Of a stretch of 64,000 bases of DNA, positions 1 to 8,922 are shown one piece after another (the first letter of the stretch is position 1; every line of letters begins with the position of its first letter). The stretch comes from Clostridium porci. GTDB lineage: Bacteria; Bacillota; Clostridia; Lachnospirales; Lachnospiraceae. Under the pieces are notes generated by a model. That model ran no database searches, was not told the origin of the DNA, and worked only from the letters and a program-made list of their open reading frames with translations. Where the stretch lies: the NCBI RefSeq assembly GCF_009696375.1, contig NZ_VUMD01000004.1, positions 1 through 64,000 of the forward strand. The letters are read 5' to 3'. The position numbers and the translations under genes were made by a program.

Positions 1-507
1 GGGCTCAGCGGCATCAAAGAGGCAATCGCCGCAGCGTATCCAAAGACCGAATATCAACGCTGTATCGTGCATCAGGTGCGTAATACCATGAAATACGTGT
101 CAGACAAAGACAGGAAGCCCTTCTGTGAGGATCTTAAAACAATCTACCAGGCGGCAGCGGAAGAAAAAGCGCTGGCCGCCCTGGAACGGGTCACGGAAAA
201 ATGGAGTGAAAGATATCCCAATTCCATGAGGAGCTGGAAACAGAACTGGGACGCCATCTCCCCGATTTTCAAATGTTCCACAGCGGTCAGAAAGGTCATA
301 TATACGACCAACGCCATTGAGAGCCTGAATGCCACTTACCGAAAGCTGAACCGTCAGGGAAGCGTGTTCCCAAGCGATACTGCTCTGCTGAAAGCGCTGT
401 ACCTGTCTACGTTCGAAGCCACAAAGAAATGGACGATGCCAATCAGAAACTGGGGACAGGTATATGGTGAACTGAGCATTATGTACGAAGGCCGGCTACC
501 GGAATAA
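1..507 (+). CDS. IS256-family transposase, C-terminal part (cut by window start)
   Basis: The frame is open from base 1 and ends with TAA at 505-507, giving 168 residues of an IS256-family (mutator-type, DDE) transposase. It starts within the conserved LSG...AYPKTEYQRCIVHQ segment and contains TTNAIESLN, whose Glu is the third catalytic acid of the family. The first two Asp lie upstream of the window. It is not the same subfamily as the IS256-type gene at 710-1950: shared motifs align, but most residues differ. A GC-rich hairpin follows at 528-546. Whether the complete gene is intact cannot be judged from here. Confidence 0.9.
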   Translation, partial: GLSGIKEAIAAAYPKTEYQRCIVHQVRNTMKYVSDKDRKPFCEDLKTIYQAAAEEKALAALERVTEKWSERYPNSMRSWKQNWDAISPIFKCSTAVRKVIYTTNAIESLNATYRKLNRQGSVFPSDTALLKALYLSTFEATKKWTMPIRNWGQVYGELSIMYEGRLPE

Positions 508-527
508 GAGAATTCACCTTAGTTTCA

Positions 528-546
528 CAGGCGGATTTTCCGCCTG
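528..546 (+). terminator. Hairpin after the first transposase
   Basis: A perfect 8-bp stem (CAGGCGGA / TCCGCCTG) with a 3-base loop sits 21 bases after the transposase stop. There is no long T-run after it, so it may be a weak terminator or a structural hairpin near the element end. A second longer dyad (GGGCTGA...TCAGCCC, about 589-620) follows. Confidence 0.4.
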
Positions 547-709
547 CTCTTGACATGCAGCGATAGTTGTTGTTATAAATAAAACAAGGGCTGAACATCC
601 CAAAAGGTACTTTCAGCCCAGTTATATCATAGAAGATCGTATTTACAGACTTTTCTTCACACACTCGGGCTGCCCAGGCAACCCGCCAGCTGCCCTTCAC
701 TGCTTATAA

Positions 710-1950
710 TCAGGACAATCGTTCTTCAAAAAATATTTCCAGTTGGGAATGGATCTGCCCCCAATCCTGACGGTGCCCCGTCCATTTCTTCGTGATATCC
801 ATCATTGCAAGATACAGCATTTTTAATAGGCTGTCATCGGATAGGAATACCGTCTTCGATTTGGTCACTTTTCTCAGCTGACGGTTAAATCCTTCAATGG
901 TATTTGTCGTATATATCAGGCGTCTGACTGCCTCTGGATACTTAAAATAGGTGGATAGATTTACCCAGTTATCACGCCAGGACTGGCGATTTTAGGATAT
1001 GTTCCACTCCATTTTTCATCAAAACTGTCCAATTCCGATAGGGCGGTTTCCTCAGTCGGTGCCGCATACACTTTCTTTAAATCAGCCATCAGTGGTTTGA
1101 TCTCTTTGCAGGAGACAAAACGGGTGGTGTTGCGGATCTGATGGATGATGCACTGCTGGATTTCTGTCTGGGGATAAACGGCTTCTATCGCCTGTGGGAA
1201 ACCGGAAAGCCCATCGACACACGCAATCAGGATATCCTCCACACCCCGGTTCTTTAATCCGTTCAGAATGGAAAGCCAGAACTTGGCGCTTTCATTCTGC
1301 CCTACAAACATACCCAGGACATCCTTCCTCCCGGACATATCAATCCCTATGGCGATATACACGGCCTGCTTTACAATACGTCCCTCGTTGCGTACATGGA
1401 AGTGGACGGCATCCAGGAACACCACTGCGTAAATCTCTTCCAATGGCCGTTCCTGCCATTCCTTTACGATAGGCAGGATCTTGTCCGTGATACGGCTGAT
1501 GGTACTGTCTAAGATATCGATGTCGTATAGTTCCCGCATATGGCTCTCGATATCATTGGTGGTCATGCCCTTGGCGTACATGGAGAGGATCTTTTCCTCC
1601 ATGTCCTGGGTGACGGTATTCTGATATTTTTTGACCACCTGAGGTTCGTATTCCCCCTTTCTGTCCCGTGGGATATCAATCTCCATGTCTCCGTAGCTGG
1701 TGTGCATTCTCTTCTGGGAATGGCCGTTTCTGCTGTTGTCTGTTTCTTTGTTACGGTAATCATACTTGGAGTATCCAAGCTCCTCATTCATTTCCTCATC
1801 GAGGGCACCCTCCAATATGACACTCATCATGTCACACATAATCGCATTGACATCTGTGCCATCTTTGATCTTGACGTTGTTCTGTTTGAGGTAACCGCTC
1901 ATGAGTTCCCGCATTGCCGCTTTCTGTGGTGTGTCATTTTTCCTTGCCAT
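710..1950 (-). pseudogene. IS256-family transposase with a frameshift
   Basis: The chosen start is the ATG at 1950 (MARKNDTPQ), which has a GGAGG site just upstream; a longer reading would begin at 1986. The protein has the IS256 layout: an N-terminal DNA-binding region, VFLDAVHFH with the first catalytic Asp, and ACVDGLSGFP with the second. The frame breaks near base 995, inside what should read YPKIA-K-SWRDNW. Reading on in the next frame gives the conserved tail IYTTNTIEGFNRQLRK (third acid, Glu) and ends with TGA at 710-712. A single-base deletion explains the break, so the product is probably inactive. Part of a terminal repeat (GTTTACACAATCTTTGGG) lies near 1995-2012; no matching left end was found. 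Confidence 0.85.
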
Positions 1951-2027
1951 AATAAAACCTCCAAACTGAGTAATTCTATCTGACATCAGTTTAGAGGTTT
2001 ACACAATCTTTGGGATACTCCCGATAT

Positions 2028-3332
2028 TTAATGTGGTAATATATATTTTGTATTTTTGCCTTGTCTGATTTGTAAAATCAAGTTCGTTTGAACCATCTTG
2101 CTTAATAGGCGTCCGGCAGCCGTTTGATTTATCGCTGCAACGGTTTCAACTTCTTTACGTGTGATTGAGCCGTGGTTCTGGATGAACTCCAATACCGATT
2201 GCTCCAGTTCATTGCCTGCGTCCGGCAAAGGCAGTATATAATTACCCTCGTTCAAATTGGGCAATACGATTTTAAAGGCATTATCCGTCGTTTCGATTGC
2301 CGGCTTATGACTGCTGTTTTCATACGCCCGCATAATCTTCATCATGCCGGTCCCATACGCCTCAATCAGTTGCAATCGGTAGAACACATTTGCCAGCTTC
2401 TGGTTGCGACAGACAGATAATCCAAGCATTATATCATTTAGGGAAATACCGTCCGGAAGACCGCCGATGCTCGTAAACTCAATCCTATCATCATATACAC
2501 TAATCAATGTGCTGGCGCTGAAAGAATAGTCACGATGGACCAGAGAGTTAAGCAGCGCCTCACGGATTGCCACTTCCGGATAATCCCTCGTGTCAATTCT
2601 ACGCAGTTTGTCAAAAGTAGCCTTAACTTGATTTCGGCGGTCGATATACTCATAGACTTCATTCAACTGCTGAAGGAGAGATCCGGTAAACTCCTGCCGA
2701 TCCCGAAAGACGCTTTGATCGGTTCCTTCAAACACCGCCCCTTTCACTGTATGCGTACATTGTTCAGACAGCAGCAATCCTAAATTTGTATAAATACCAT
2801 CGGTATTGAGAAGCCCCAGCGTTTTCATCTGGGCAGACCCAAACTCAATTTTCCGTAACTGAAACTCTTTTGTGGCGGCCTCAAAGGTCAGGGTTTGCTC
2901 CAAAGACCGCATCGCTTCAAAGCTGTCGCCGTCCGTATCTTTTATCATCCTGCGGATTGCCGTAGTGGTTGCTGGGACAGAAGAAGTCCCTTGACGGACA
3001 TATACTCCCTCTGGGCGCAGTCCCTTTTTTGCCAGATAATATGGACGCTCTGTTCCTCGCTGAACTTCCACGGCAATAACCTGTTTGCCCTCCGCCTCCT
3101 TTGTATCGTAGCGGGTAAACATCGTAACATCCGGTTTGATGCCGTCACGAACCATGTTGGAAATCTGTTGTGTTGCCATATCCGGGTTATCCACACCCAC
3201 CACACTGCCATTATCAGAAATGCCGACATACAGTGTCCCTCCGGCGCTGTTGGCAAAAGCTATAATTTCTTTCTTTATATCTTCCACAACAATTTCTTTC
3301 AGCTCAACGGTTTCACTTTCTTGAAAAGCCAT
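2028..3332 (-). CDS. AlbA_2 (Schlafen-like) domain protein with C-terminal ATPase-fold and winged helix
   Basis: 434 residues; ATG at 3332 with AAGGGGG upstream. Residues about 5-130 form an AlbA_2 domain, recognised by ETVELKE and the FANSAGGTLYVGI segment, the nucleic-acid or nucleotide-binding fold shared with Schlafen proteins. Residues about 255-345 carry the EALLNSLVHRDYS and IEFTSIGGLPDGI pattern of the HATPase_c_4 domain seen in RecG-like putative transcriptional regulators. The last 60 residues look like a winged helix (RKEVETVAAINQTAAGRLLSKMV). This family is usually called a putative transcriptional regulator or ATP-dependent helicase-like protein; its target is unknown. The stop lies very near the adjacent IS end (about 2016), so the IS may have landed at the gene's 3' edge. 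Confidence 0.85.
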   Translation of the reverse strand: MAFQESETVELKEIVVEDIKKEIIAFANSAGGTLYVGISDNGSVVGVDNPDMATQQISNMVRDGIKPDVTMFTRYDTKEAEGKQVIAVEVQRGTERPYYLAKKGLRPEGVYVRQGTSSVPATTTAIRRMIKDTDGDSFEAMRSLEQTLTFEAATKEFQLRKIEFGSAQMKTLGLLNTDGIYTNLGLLLSEQCTHTVKGAVFEGTDQSVFRDRQEFTGSLLQQLNEVYEYIDRRNQVKATFDKLRRIDTRDYPEVAIREALLNSLVHRDYSFSASTLISVYDDRIEFTSIGGLPDGISLNDIMLGLSVCRNQKLANVFYRLQLIEAYGTGMMKIMRAYENSSHKPAIETTDNAFKIVLPNLNEGNYILPLPDAGNELEQSVLEFIQNHGSITRKEVETVAAINQTAAGRLLSKMVQTNLILQIRQGKNTKYILPH

Positions 3333-3424
3333 ACAATCGCCCCCTTAATATAGTACTACTCACATTCTAACGCTTCTAATCGTTCTTGTCAACAAATATG
3401 ATTAGAATTGAAAAGAAATGACAA

Positions 3425-3607
3425 GATTTTATCCAAAATGAGAACCTTCTATCCGATTTCGACAAAGACACTTTGGAGTCATTTCTCTATCAACTATCTA
3501 AGGGTTCGCCCCAAAAAAGCACTGCACAAAAAGCTATTGATGTTCTGAGTAAATTTTTACCATTTACAACCGCAATAATAAATATGATAAAAGCAGTTAC
3601 TTTTTAA
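3425..3607 (+). pseudogene. C-terminal remnant of an unidentified protein
   Basis: An open stretch without a start codon reads DFIQNENLLSDFDKDTLESF, then about 40 more residues ending in a hydrophobic tail before TAA at 3605-3607. Its composition is protein-like, and a hairpin terminator candidate follows at once. I do not recognise the family. It could equally be a chance open stretch. Confidence 0.3.
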
Positions 3608-3612
3608 CACAA

Positions 3613-3656
3613 AAAGCCATTAGCTATGAGTTTCTATCCACAGTTAATGGCTTTCT
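3613..3656 (+). terminator. Hairpin terminator candidate
   Basis: The arms AGCCATTA (3615-3622) and TAATGGCT (3645-3652) pair perfectly across a 22-base loop, followed by TTCTT. It ends the remnant ORF on the plus strand. Confidence 0.4.
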
Positions 3657-3976
3657 TAAATAATATGGCTCTGAACGCTTTGTTGTACAACCGCCTGACA
3701 ATCATTCTCTAACCATAAAACCACTGGATTACAAGAATAATGGCTCTTATACAACTGTTATCAATTTGTTATCAAAAGGCTTTTGAAAGTGCCGCAAACC
3801 CGCATAAACACTGGGTTTCTTCAACTTCCCACCTTATTCGAACTCCTCAGCGGATAAATTGCACTGGCTACTTTTCTATATTTTTTAATGATTTTATTAT
3901 TCCCATTTTTCAAAATTTCTTCTCGTATTTGTGCCGGTTCAAATTTTTAGAGCCAAAATAGAGCCAGTTAGAACCG
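3657..3976. other. Non-coding AT-rich stretch
   Basis: No convincing gene on either strand. It contains a near-palindrome GTTATCAATTTGTTATC at about 3759-3775 and a segment with tRNA-like words (GGTTTC...TTCGAACTCC) that does not fold into a full tRNA. It may be scar DNA from an earlier integration. Confidence 0.3.
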
Positions 3977-4425
3977 CTATCTGGGCTCCTTCAGTTTCTT
4001 CAATATCGCTATAACATCTGGCTGCGTTGGCGTGAATTTAACACCACGTTTCAGCATTCCCATAACTTTTCCCGCTTTTTGCTCAATCTCTCTGGCGGTA
4101 TGCTCACTGGTCAACATCAAATGATTTCCAACAATTGTGTATTTCCGTTCTATGTATTCGTCTATTATCGGAAACATATCCTGTATCAGAAATGCGCTTT
4201 CTCAACTGTCATCCAACTTCTCAATATGAAGAATATCTCAAGGTTTCCCTTCTTCTCCATAATTCGTCTGTATTTGTCAATACGACCGAACGATGGTATC
4301 ATCCAATATATTCCGGTACTTGCATCCTCAAAGCAGTAATAATGCAGTCTGTTGCATACTTTATTCCCTTTGAGGTATGGAACTAGCATATACTCAAAAA
4401 AGTTATCTTTGATAATATAAAGCAC
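3977..4425 (-). pseudogene. Decayed ToxN/CptN-like type III toxin
   Basis: Two open pieces join into one ancestral protein. The first (4425 down to 4186, GTG start) reads YIIKDNFFE...HYYCFEDASTGIYWMIP...RIDKYRRIMEKKG. The second (ending at 3977) reads FLIQDMFPIIDEYIERKYTI, NHLMLTSEHTAREIEQKA and KFTPTQPDV. Between them the other frame reads KP-stop-DILHIEKLDDS-stop-ESAFLIQDMF, so the gene carries one frameshift and two TGA codons. The IYWMIP...KY core and the IQDMFPI segment fit, from memory, the AbiQ/ToxN/CptN family of endoribonucleases held in check by a repeated RNA antitoxin. I see no tandem RNA repeats upstream (4426-4540), so the antitoxin seems lost too. The family call is by recognition only. 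Confidence 0.6.
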
Positions 4426-4471
4426 TCACCAAATTGAAAAATATAATAATAGTCTCCCATTATTCTTTGGA

Positions 4472-4503
4472 TTAAAAAGACACAGAAATTTAATTTCTGT
4501 GCC
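4472..4503 (-). terminator. Terminator of the HD-domain operon
   Basis: The arms CACAGAAATT (4481-4490) and AATTTCTGTG (4492-4501) pair perfectly; on the minus strand they are followed by TCTTTTT. The position, just after the 75-residue gene, fits the end of the 4541-6747 transcript. Confidence 0.65.
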
Positions 4504-4540
4504 TCCAAATATTGTACTCTATTTTAATAGAAATCTACTT

Positions 4541-4768
4541 TTATCTACCACATATAGAATAACTTCTAAAATTTTGATTAACTAAACCCGATTTTACGAA
4601 TGTATTTATTTCCTTTTGAACAAATTCAGGAGATAAATCTAAATTATATTGATGTAATTCGTCTACCAATTGAGCTACTGTAAATCTGTATGTATCTTTC
4701 GAAAAAAGATGATTATAAATTATAAACTCAATATTTCCAACGGAATCCTTCATTACTACTTTGCACAT
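4541..4768 (-). CDS. Small partner protein of the HD-domain gene (winged-helix-like)
   Basis: 75 residues. Its ATG overlaps the last 13 bases of the HD-domain gene, with GGGAG inside that gene's end, so the two are translationally coupled. The sequence FTVAQLVDELHQYNLDLSPEFVQKEINTFVKSGLV resembles a winged-helix fold (helix, helix, then a 'SGLV' turn into a strand) but I cannot name a family. The C-terminus ends in SICGR. The tight coupling suggests that it acts with or regulates the phosphohydrolase. Confidence 0.6.
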   Translation of the reverse strand: MCKVVMKDSVGNIEFIIYNHLFSKDTYRFTVAQLVDELHQYNLDLSPEFVQKEINTFVKSGLVNQNFRSYSICGR

Positions 4769-6747
4769 AATTCTCCCTCCATTTGTTCAATCTGCGATTT
4801 CAGCACTCCTACTATTTTTTCTTTAAGCCTAAGTCCAACTTTTTTACCTATACTCGCCAAAAGTTCTTCTCTTTTTTCTCTAACTACAGAGTCTCCATCT
4901 TTTATTAAAGTATAGATATAAAACACAGGCAAATAGTCAGAATCCAATCGCAAAATATTAGAAATACCGCTAATTTCATCCAGTGTATATATTTTTCCGT
5001 TGTAATCATAAAAAAATATCGGGCTATCTAAGCCAATAGAAATGTTTTTAAATACGACTATAGTATCATAAAATTTTGTATTTGTAAACGCATTTTTCGT
5101 TTCTTGCTCAACTATCTCTTTTATAAAACTCTTGAACGAATCTATCTGAATAGCTTTATAACGTCTAGAAACAAACGACAGCACAAAACCTTTTGGTGTC
5201 TTAGTAGTATTACTCAATATTTCTTCAATAAAATCTAAAGTCCCTTTAATATCGATGGTTGTTCCTTCTGATACTGTTGTCAAATTTAGAGATGATGATA
5301 ATTCATTGGTTTTCTTAACCAAATTTTCAATTTCTTCCCTATTTTCTGCAAGCACTGCTTTAACAGCATCATCTATCACCTTAAAATTTTCACTACGTTT
5401 TATCAATGAATAGTAACATTTGTTATTACGTAAAAGCTCAGATAACCTTTGTTTCAAAATATATTCAGCTGTTCCACTCTTTATAGTTCTATTTCTATAA
5501 TATTCTGTATAATAGATTTGTTTCAAAACTGTCATTAACCATGAATCATTCCATTGAGATAAAGCATTGGATTTTTCAGATGTTGTACCTTCTCTCAAAG
5601 GAAACCATAAACCCGATATATCAAACGGAATTAAAACCCTATTGTTATGAAGTTCACTATCTGATGAACCTTGTAAATATTTTTTTACCAAATCCCTTAC
5701 TGTGTATTCCAACAAATAATCAGTTTTAATTACCCTATGATGGTATATTATATCTTTATATATGTTATAACGCCGTTTTATAAAATCTTCTACAGAATTA
5801 ACTGCTTTCAAGGGAACACAAAAAAAGACTTCTTTTTCATCTACAATAAGCTGCATATCATTAATAATTCTATTATAATCAATTTTCCCTGAATCCATCC
5901 CAGAATTCAAAGAATCACGTGTCACATAATCTAAACGATCTCCATCTAAACTACTGTCAATAATGCGATGTAAATAAGAAAATGGCTTTTCCTCTCCAAA
6001 AATTTTTTTTACGCTTTCTAACACAAGAACTTCAAACAAATTTTCATTATAGCCTTCATCTTCATCGCTAATTGTATGAATGATTTCTCTTAATATACTA
6101 TCGCTAATTTCATCCCCCATTTGTTCATGTAATTTTTTATTATCTTCAAAATATTTAGCCATCGTATCCAGAAATATCTTTAATTTCGTTCCTTCTTCTG
6201 GCTGCATTTTCTTATTTTCTTCATATACTGCCTTTAATGCATATTCCACAATATGACTAAATGGTGGATGACCGATGTCGTGTAACAACGCCGCTGCCCT
6301 TATTGATTGTATTAAAAGCAAATGTAATGTTTGATACCTTTCCGGTACATTATGAGGAATTAAAGAATGGCGGAATTTATCAAACTCTATCTGAGGCATT
6401 TTATCTGGGGTTCTTCCGCCTAATTTCTGTTCACAAAAGCCATGCTCTTTTGCAATCTTACTTATTATATTTTCATATTCCTTCAAAAAGAACTTATAAA
6501 ATTCATTCAAACTTTCCGGAGTTGCATTCAATACTAAATTAAAAAACATATCCGAACACAACTTCATTGTTCCAATTGAATGTTCAAATCGTTTGGTTCT
6601 ATTTGTTGGAAACGTAAGATATACTGTTGAATTTTGATAGACGTCATGCAAACGATTAAATCCTACACTCGAAATAATTCTTTTTTCATATTCTGACAAA
6701 GGAATTAGGCCATGAATAGAGTCATTTAAATATATTCCCTTTTTCAA
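4756..6747 (-). CDS. HD-domain phosphohydrolase (dGTPase/YdhJ-like), 663 aa
   Basis: TTG start at 6747 behind GGAGGGATAATA. The N-terminal third has the HD metal-site signature: H56 in RFEHSIGT, H156-D157 in AALLHDIGHPPFSH, and the D in DGDRLDYVTRDS at about 268-273. This is the layout of dNTP triphosphohydrolases and related HD enzymes, which hydrolyse phosphate esters with a metal. The C-terminal half (about 330-663) has no motif I recognise and includes a lysine/glutamate-rich helical stretch. It is AT-rich compared with the flanking ICE, so probably acquired separately. Several anti-phage HD enzymes deplete dNTPs; a defence role here is inference from context only. Confidence 0.8.
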   Translation of the reverse strand: MKKGIYLNDSIHGLIPLSEYEKRIISSVGFNRLHDVYQNSTVYLTFPTNRTKRFEHSIGTMKLCSDMFFNLVLNATPESLNEFYKFFLKEYENIISKIAKEHGFCEQKLGGRTPDKMPQIEFDKFRHSLIPHNVPERYQTLHLLLIQSIRAAALLHDIGHPPFSHIVEYALKAVYEENKKMQPEEGTKLKIFLDTMAKYFEDNKKLHEQMGDEISDSILREIIHTISDEDEGYNENLFEVLVLESVKKIFGEEKPFSYLHRIIDSSLDGDRLDYVTRDSLNSGMDSGKIDYNRIINDMQLIVDEKEVFFCVPLKAVNSVEDFIKRRYNIYKDIIYHHRVIKTDYLLEYTVRDLVKKYLQGSSDSELHNNRVLIPFDISGLWFPLREGTTSEKSNALSQWNDSWLMTVLKQIYYTEYYRNRTIKSGTAEYILKQRLSELLRNNKCYYSLIKRSENFKVIDDAVKAVLAENREEIENLVKKTNELSSSLNLTTVSEGTTIDIKGTLDFIEEILSNTTKTPKGFVLSFVSRRYKAIQIDSFKSFIKEIVEQETKNAFTNTKFYDTIVVFKNISIGLDSPIFFYDYNGKIYTLDEISGISNILRLDSDYLPVFYIYTLIKDGDSVVREKREELLASIGKKVGLRLKEKIVGVLKSQIEQMEGELCAK

Positions 6748-7009
6748 TATTATCCCTCCCTCATAATTTATTTAATTATAATTCTTTTTTCTTCAAAAAT
6801 CTACAATTTTCAGCAAGAAAAACAGAATTTAAAATGTTTCTTCATCTCTCCCCTCTGTCTATCTTCCTTTTCTGCCCCTTCTTTTGCATTCTCTGTGCTT
6901 CTTCCAGACTTTTCTCCTTCTGAACAATCGTTTCAACTGTATCTCGTCCTAATGCCCGTTCTACCCTGCCAAAGTCTCCCAAACGTTCCCTCAGGGCTCT
7001 GTTTTCATT

Positions 7010-8134
7010 CTAAAGTTCTTCTACACGGGCAGTAAGAGAATTAACCTTACTCCACGCCTTCTCATAAGATTTCTGCATATCACTGAATCTTCTGGACAAG
7101 TCAAGATAAGCCCGATAAGCTGACCGCAACACTGTCACAATCTTTTTAATCAGCGGCTTTACTTTCTTTTTTCGGTAGGATTTCCCCGTTTCCAGCGTTC
7201 CCGCCTCCGGCATCACTTCCTCTGGATCACCAGAATATTTCTCTGCGAACCGCTCCATATCTTTTACCATAGGCGCAATTTCCGTCAGTTTTTTCTCATA
7301 TTGTGATGCCTTTTTCTTTGCCTGTTCTGCCTGCTTATCAGCCTTTTCCCTGTTTTCCTGCGCTGAAAATATTTCCTTCTCAATATTCTCCAACTGGTCA
7401 AGCCATTTTTCATTGACTTCCTGCATAGTAGCATTACGTTCTTCCAGTTCCGCTTTCTGTGCTTCAAGCACAGCCACTTCTTTTACCCTCTCCTGTTTTT
7501 CAAAATCCAACAAGGACAAGTGCTTTTCATGTGTACCTTTCTGTTCCCATTCAATTCCATGCTCCAGCATAATTGAAGCAAGCTGCTGCTTTTCAGCCGA
7601 CACCCACTGATTTAATTCTGTTTCCCTTCTCGTTCCTCCTTTGAAGCCAAAGGCTGTCAACGCCTGTTTTAGAGACACCCTTGTATCAAGCCCCCGTTTG
7701 CTCCCTGTAATATAAGGCACGAAATCTATGTGCAGATGTGGCGTTGCTTCGTCCATGTGGAGATGTGCCGAGAACACTCTTAATGTTGGATTTCTTCTCT
7801 GGAAATCCTGCATGTATTCGTCCAGTATCTTTGCCGCAAGCTGTCCTTCTTCTGTTTCTGCTCCCATTGTATCCTTATCCCCGATCTGCAGGATAATTTC
7901 ATGGAATGGCTTTTCCTGTTTCCCAGAGCGGATTTTTTCGTAATAATCGTCAATCCGACGGTCATTCCTTGTCTGTTTTTCATTATAACGGGATAATGCT
8001 TCATCAAATAATTCGCGATAGACGTCTTTGATATTTTCATTGCAGTATTCCACATTCAGATAACTTCTCTCTGGATCTGTATTTTTTGCACGGAATTTCC
8101 TGCTGTTATGGTTGACAGAACCTTTTCCTGTCAT
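7010..8134 (-). CDS. MobV/Pre-type relaxase, ended early by a TAG codon
   Basis: I chose the ATG at 8134 (MTGKGSVNHNSRKF), which matches the usual MobV beginning; an open frame runs up to 8269 but is non-coding in character. 374 residues to TAG at 7010-7012. The histidine cluster HLHMDEATPHLHIDF (about 124-138) is the metal-binding relaxase motif. A long Lys/Glu coiled coil follows (about 190-300). After the TAG the same frame continues for 55 more residues (NENRALRERLGDFGRVERAL...) to TGA at 6842-6844. These fit the coiled-coil tail of the family, so TAG is probably a nonsense mutation, perhaps from CAG. The catalytic domain is intact. Confidence 0.85.
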   Translation of the reverse strand: MTGKGSVNHNSRKFRAKNTDPERSYLNVEYCNENIKDVYRELFDEALSRYNEKQTRNDRRIDDYYEKIRSGKQEKPFHEIILQIGDKDTMGAETEEGQLAAKILDEYMQDFQRRNPTLRVFSAHLHMDEATPHLHIDFVPYITGSKRGLDTRVSLKQALTAFGFKGGTRRETELNQWVSAEKQQLASIMLEHGIEWEQKGTHEKHLSLLDFEKQERVKEVAVLEAQKAELEERNATMQEVNEKWLDQLENIEKEIFSAQENREKADKQAEQAKKKASQYEKKLTEIAPMVKDMERFAEKYSGDPEEVMPEAGTLETGKSYRKKKVKPLIKKIVTVLRSAYRAYLDLSRRFSDMQKSYEKAWSKVNSLTARVEEL

Positions 8135-8205
8135 AAAACTGATCGTTCTCTTCAATAACTCTCCTCTCTCCCTTTTCGGGCAGTAATCAGCGCCGGATAC
8201 GGCGC

Positions 8206-8250
8206 AAAGCTTTGTTACTTTCGCCGAAAGTAACGCAAAAGCACTTTTGA
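8206..8250 (-). other. Candidate oriT of the MobV cassette
   Basis: A perfect dyad, GTTACTTTC (8214-8222) and GAAAGTAAC (8226-8234), with AAAGC repeats on either side (GCAAAGCTTT and GCAAAAGCAC), sits just upstream of the relaxase start. MobV elements carry oriT directly upstream of the relaxase gene as a short dyad, so this is the best candidate; no nick site is assigned. Confidence 0.45.
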
Positions 8251-8305
8251 CAGCCGTTCCGTCCATCAAAAGCTGCCTTTGCGCCCTGCCGGGGGCTTTT
8301 CCGTC

Positions 8306-8545
8306 CTATGGACGGAGCGGCTGTTCCTGCCGCTCTGCTTCCGCCGCTATCGCTTTTCGTACTGCGGATACCATATTTGCCACTGTGCTTTCCTCCCAGC
8401 CTGCAAGCCATACCAACGTCCGCATTTCTCTCTTTGTCAGATCTACATCCCCAAAGATTTCATTTAGCATAGCGATCTGTCTCATCTCCATCTCGTAAAA
8501 GTTCTCATTTACATTCCGTGATGCACGTTCTGGTTGAATCATCAT
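8306..8545 (-). CDS. Small conserved mobilization-cassette protein (helical, HTH-like)
   Basis: I chose the ATG at 8545 (MMIQPERASRN) with AGGAGG six bases upstream rather than the longer reading from 8590. 79 residues: EMRQIAMLNEIFGDVDLTKREMRTLVWLAGWEESTVANMV looks like a helix-turn-helix (WEESTVANMV as recognition helix). It ends at a TAG and lies in the same frame as the relaxase downstream. Genes of this kind commonly accompany MobV relaxases in gut Firmicutes; function unknown. Confidence 0.6.
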   Translation of the reverse strand: MMIQPERASRNVNENFYEMEMRQIAMLNEIFGDVDLTKREMRTLVWLAGWEESTVANMVSAVRKAIAAEAERQEQPLRP

Positions 8546-8619
8546 ATAACTCCTCCTTCTGCCTTGTCTGATATCACAGGAGCGTGACACGCTCCTGTCT
8601 CATATCATCAAAGAAAACA

Positions 8620-8853
8620 TTACCAGCGAAAGCTGTCAGGTATCCCCCGCCTATCCAGATACTCCTTCCGGGCTTTTTCCCTTTCAGCCTCCGTCGGTGC
8701 AGTCTTAGACTTTCCATACAGTTGACGCAATACCATTGCATCCAGTTTCTTCCCCAGTTCTATCTTTATCTCATCCACAAGGCTGACATCATTCATCAAA
8801 TGATAGCGGATCAGCAGCACAAACAATTCCTGTGGTATCTGTATCTGTTTCAT
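8620..8853 (-). CDS. Small conserved hypothetical protein of the mobilization cassette
   Basis: 77 residues; ATG at 8853 behind AAAGGAGATTTGA. The start, QIPQELFVLLIRYHL, is an amphipathic helix, and the C-terminus is charged (EAEREKARKEYLDRRGIPDSFRW). It lies between the RepA-like ATPase gene and the HTH-like ORF. I recognise it as a frequent neighbour in such cassettes but cannot give a function. Confidence 0.6.
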   Translation of the reverse strand: MKQIQIPQELFVLLIRYHLMNDVSLVDEIKIELGKKLDAMVLRQLYGKSKTAPTEAEREKARKEYLDRRGIPDSFRW

Positions 8854-8922
8854 TCAAATCTCCTTTCAAGGTAGCAACATTACCTGTTCCTAAAGAAATG
8901 GTAATCTTGCCATGTTAATTTA

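Noticed and set aside
3740-3961. tRNA-like words (TTCGAACTCC, GGTTTC) near 3800-3850
   Set aside because: They do not form a cloverleaf with acceptor stem and anticodon arm on either strand.
4426-4540. Repeat RNA antitoxin for the type III toxin remnant
   Set aside because: No tandem repeats are visible; the dyad there is the HD operon terminator.
8187-8411. ORFs overlapping the start of MobV and the candidate oriT
   Set aside because: Shadow frames over the dyad; the 79-residue gene and MobV starts explain the region.
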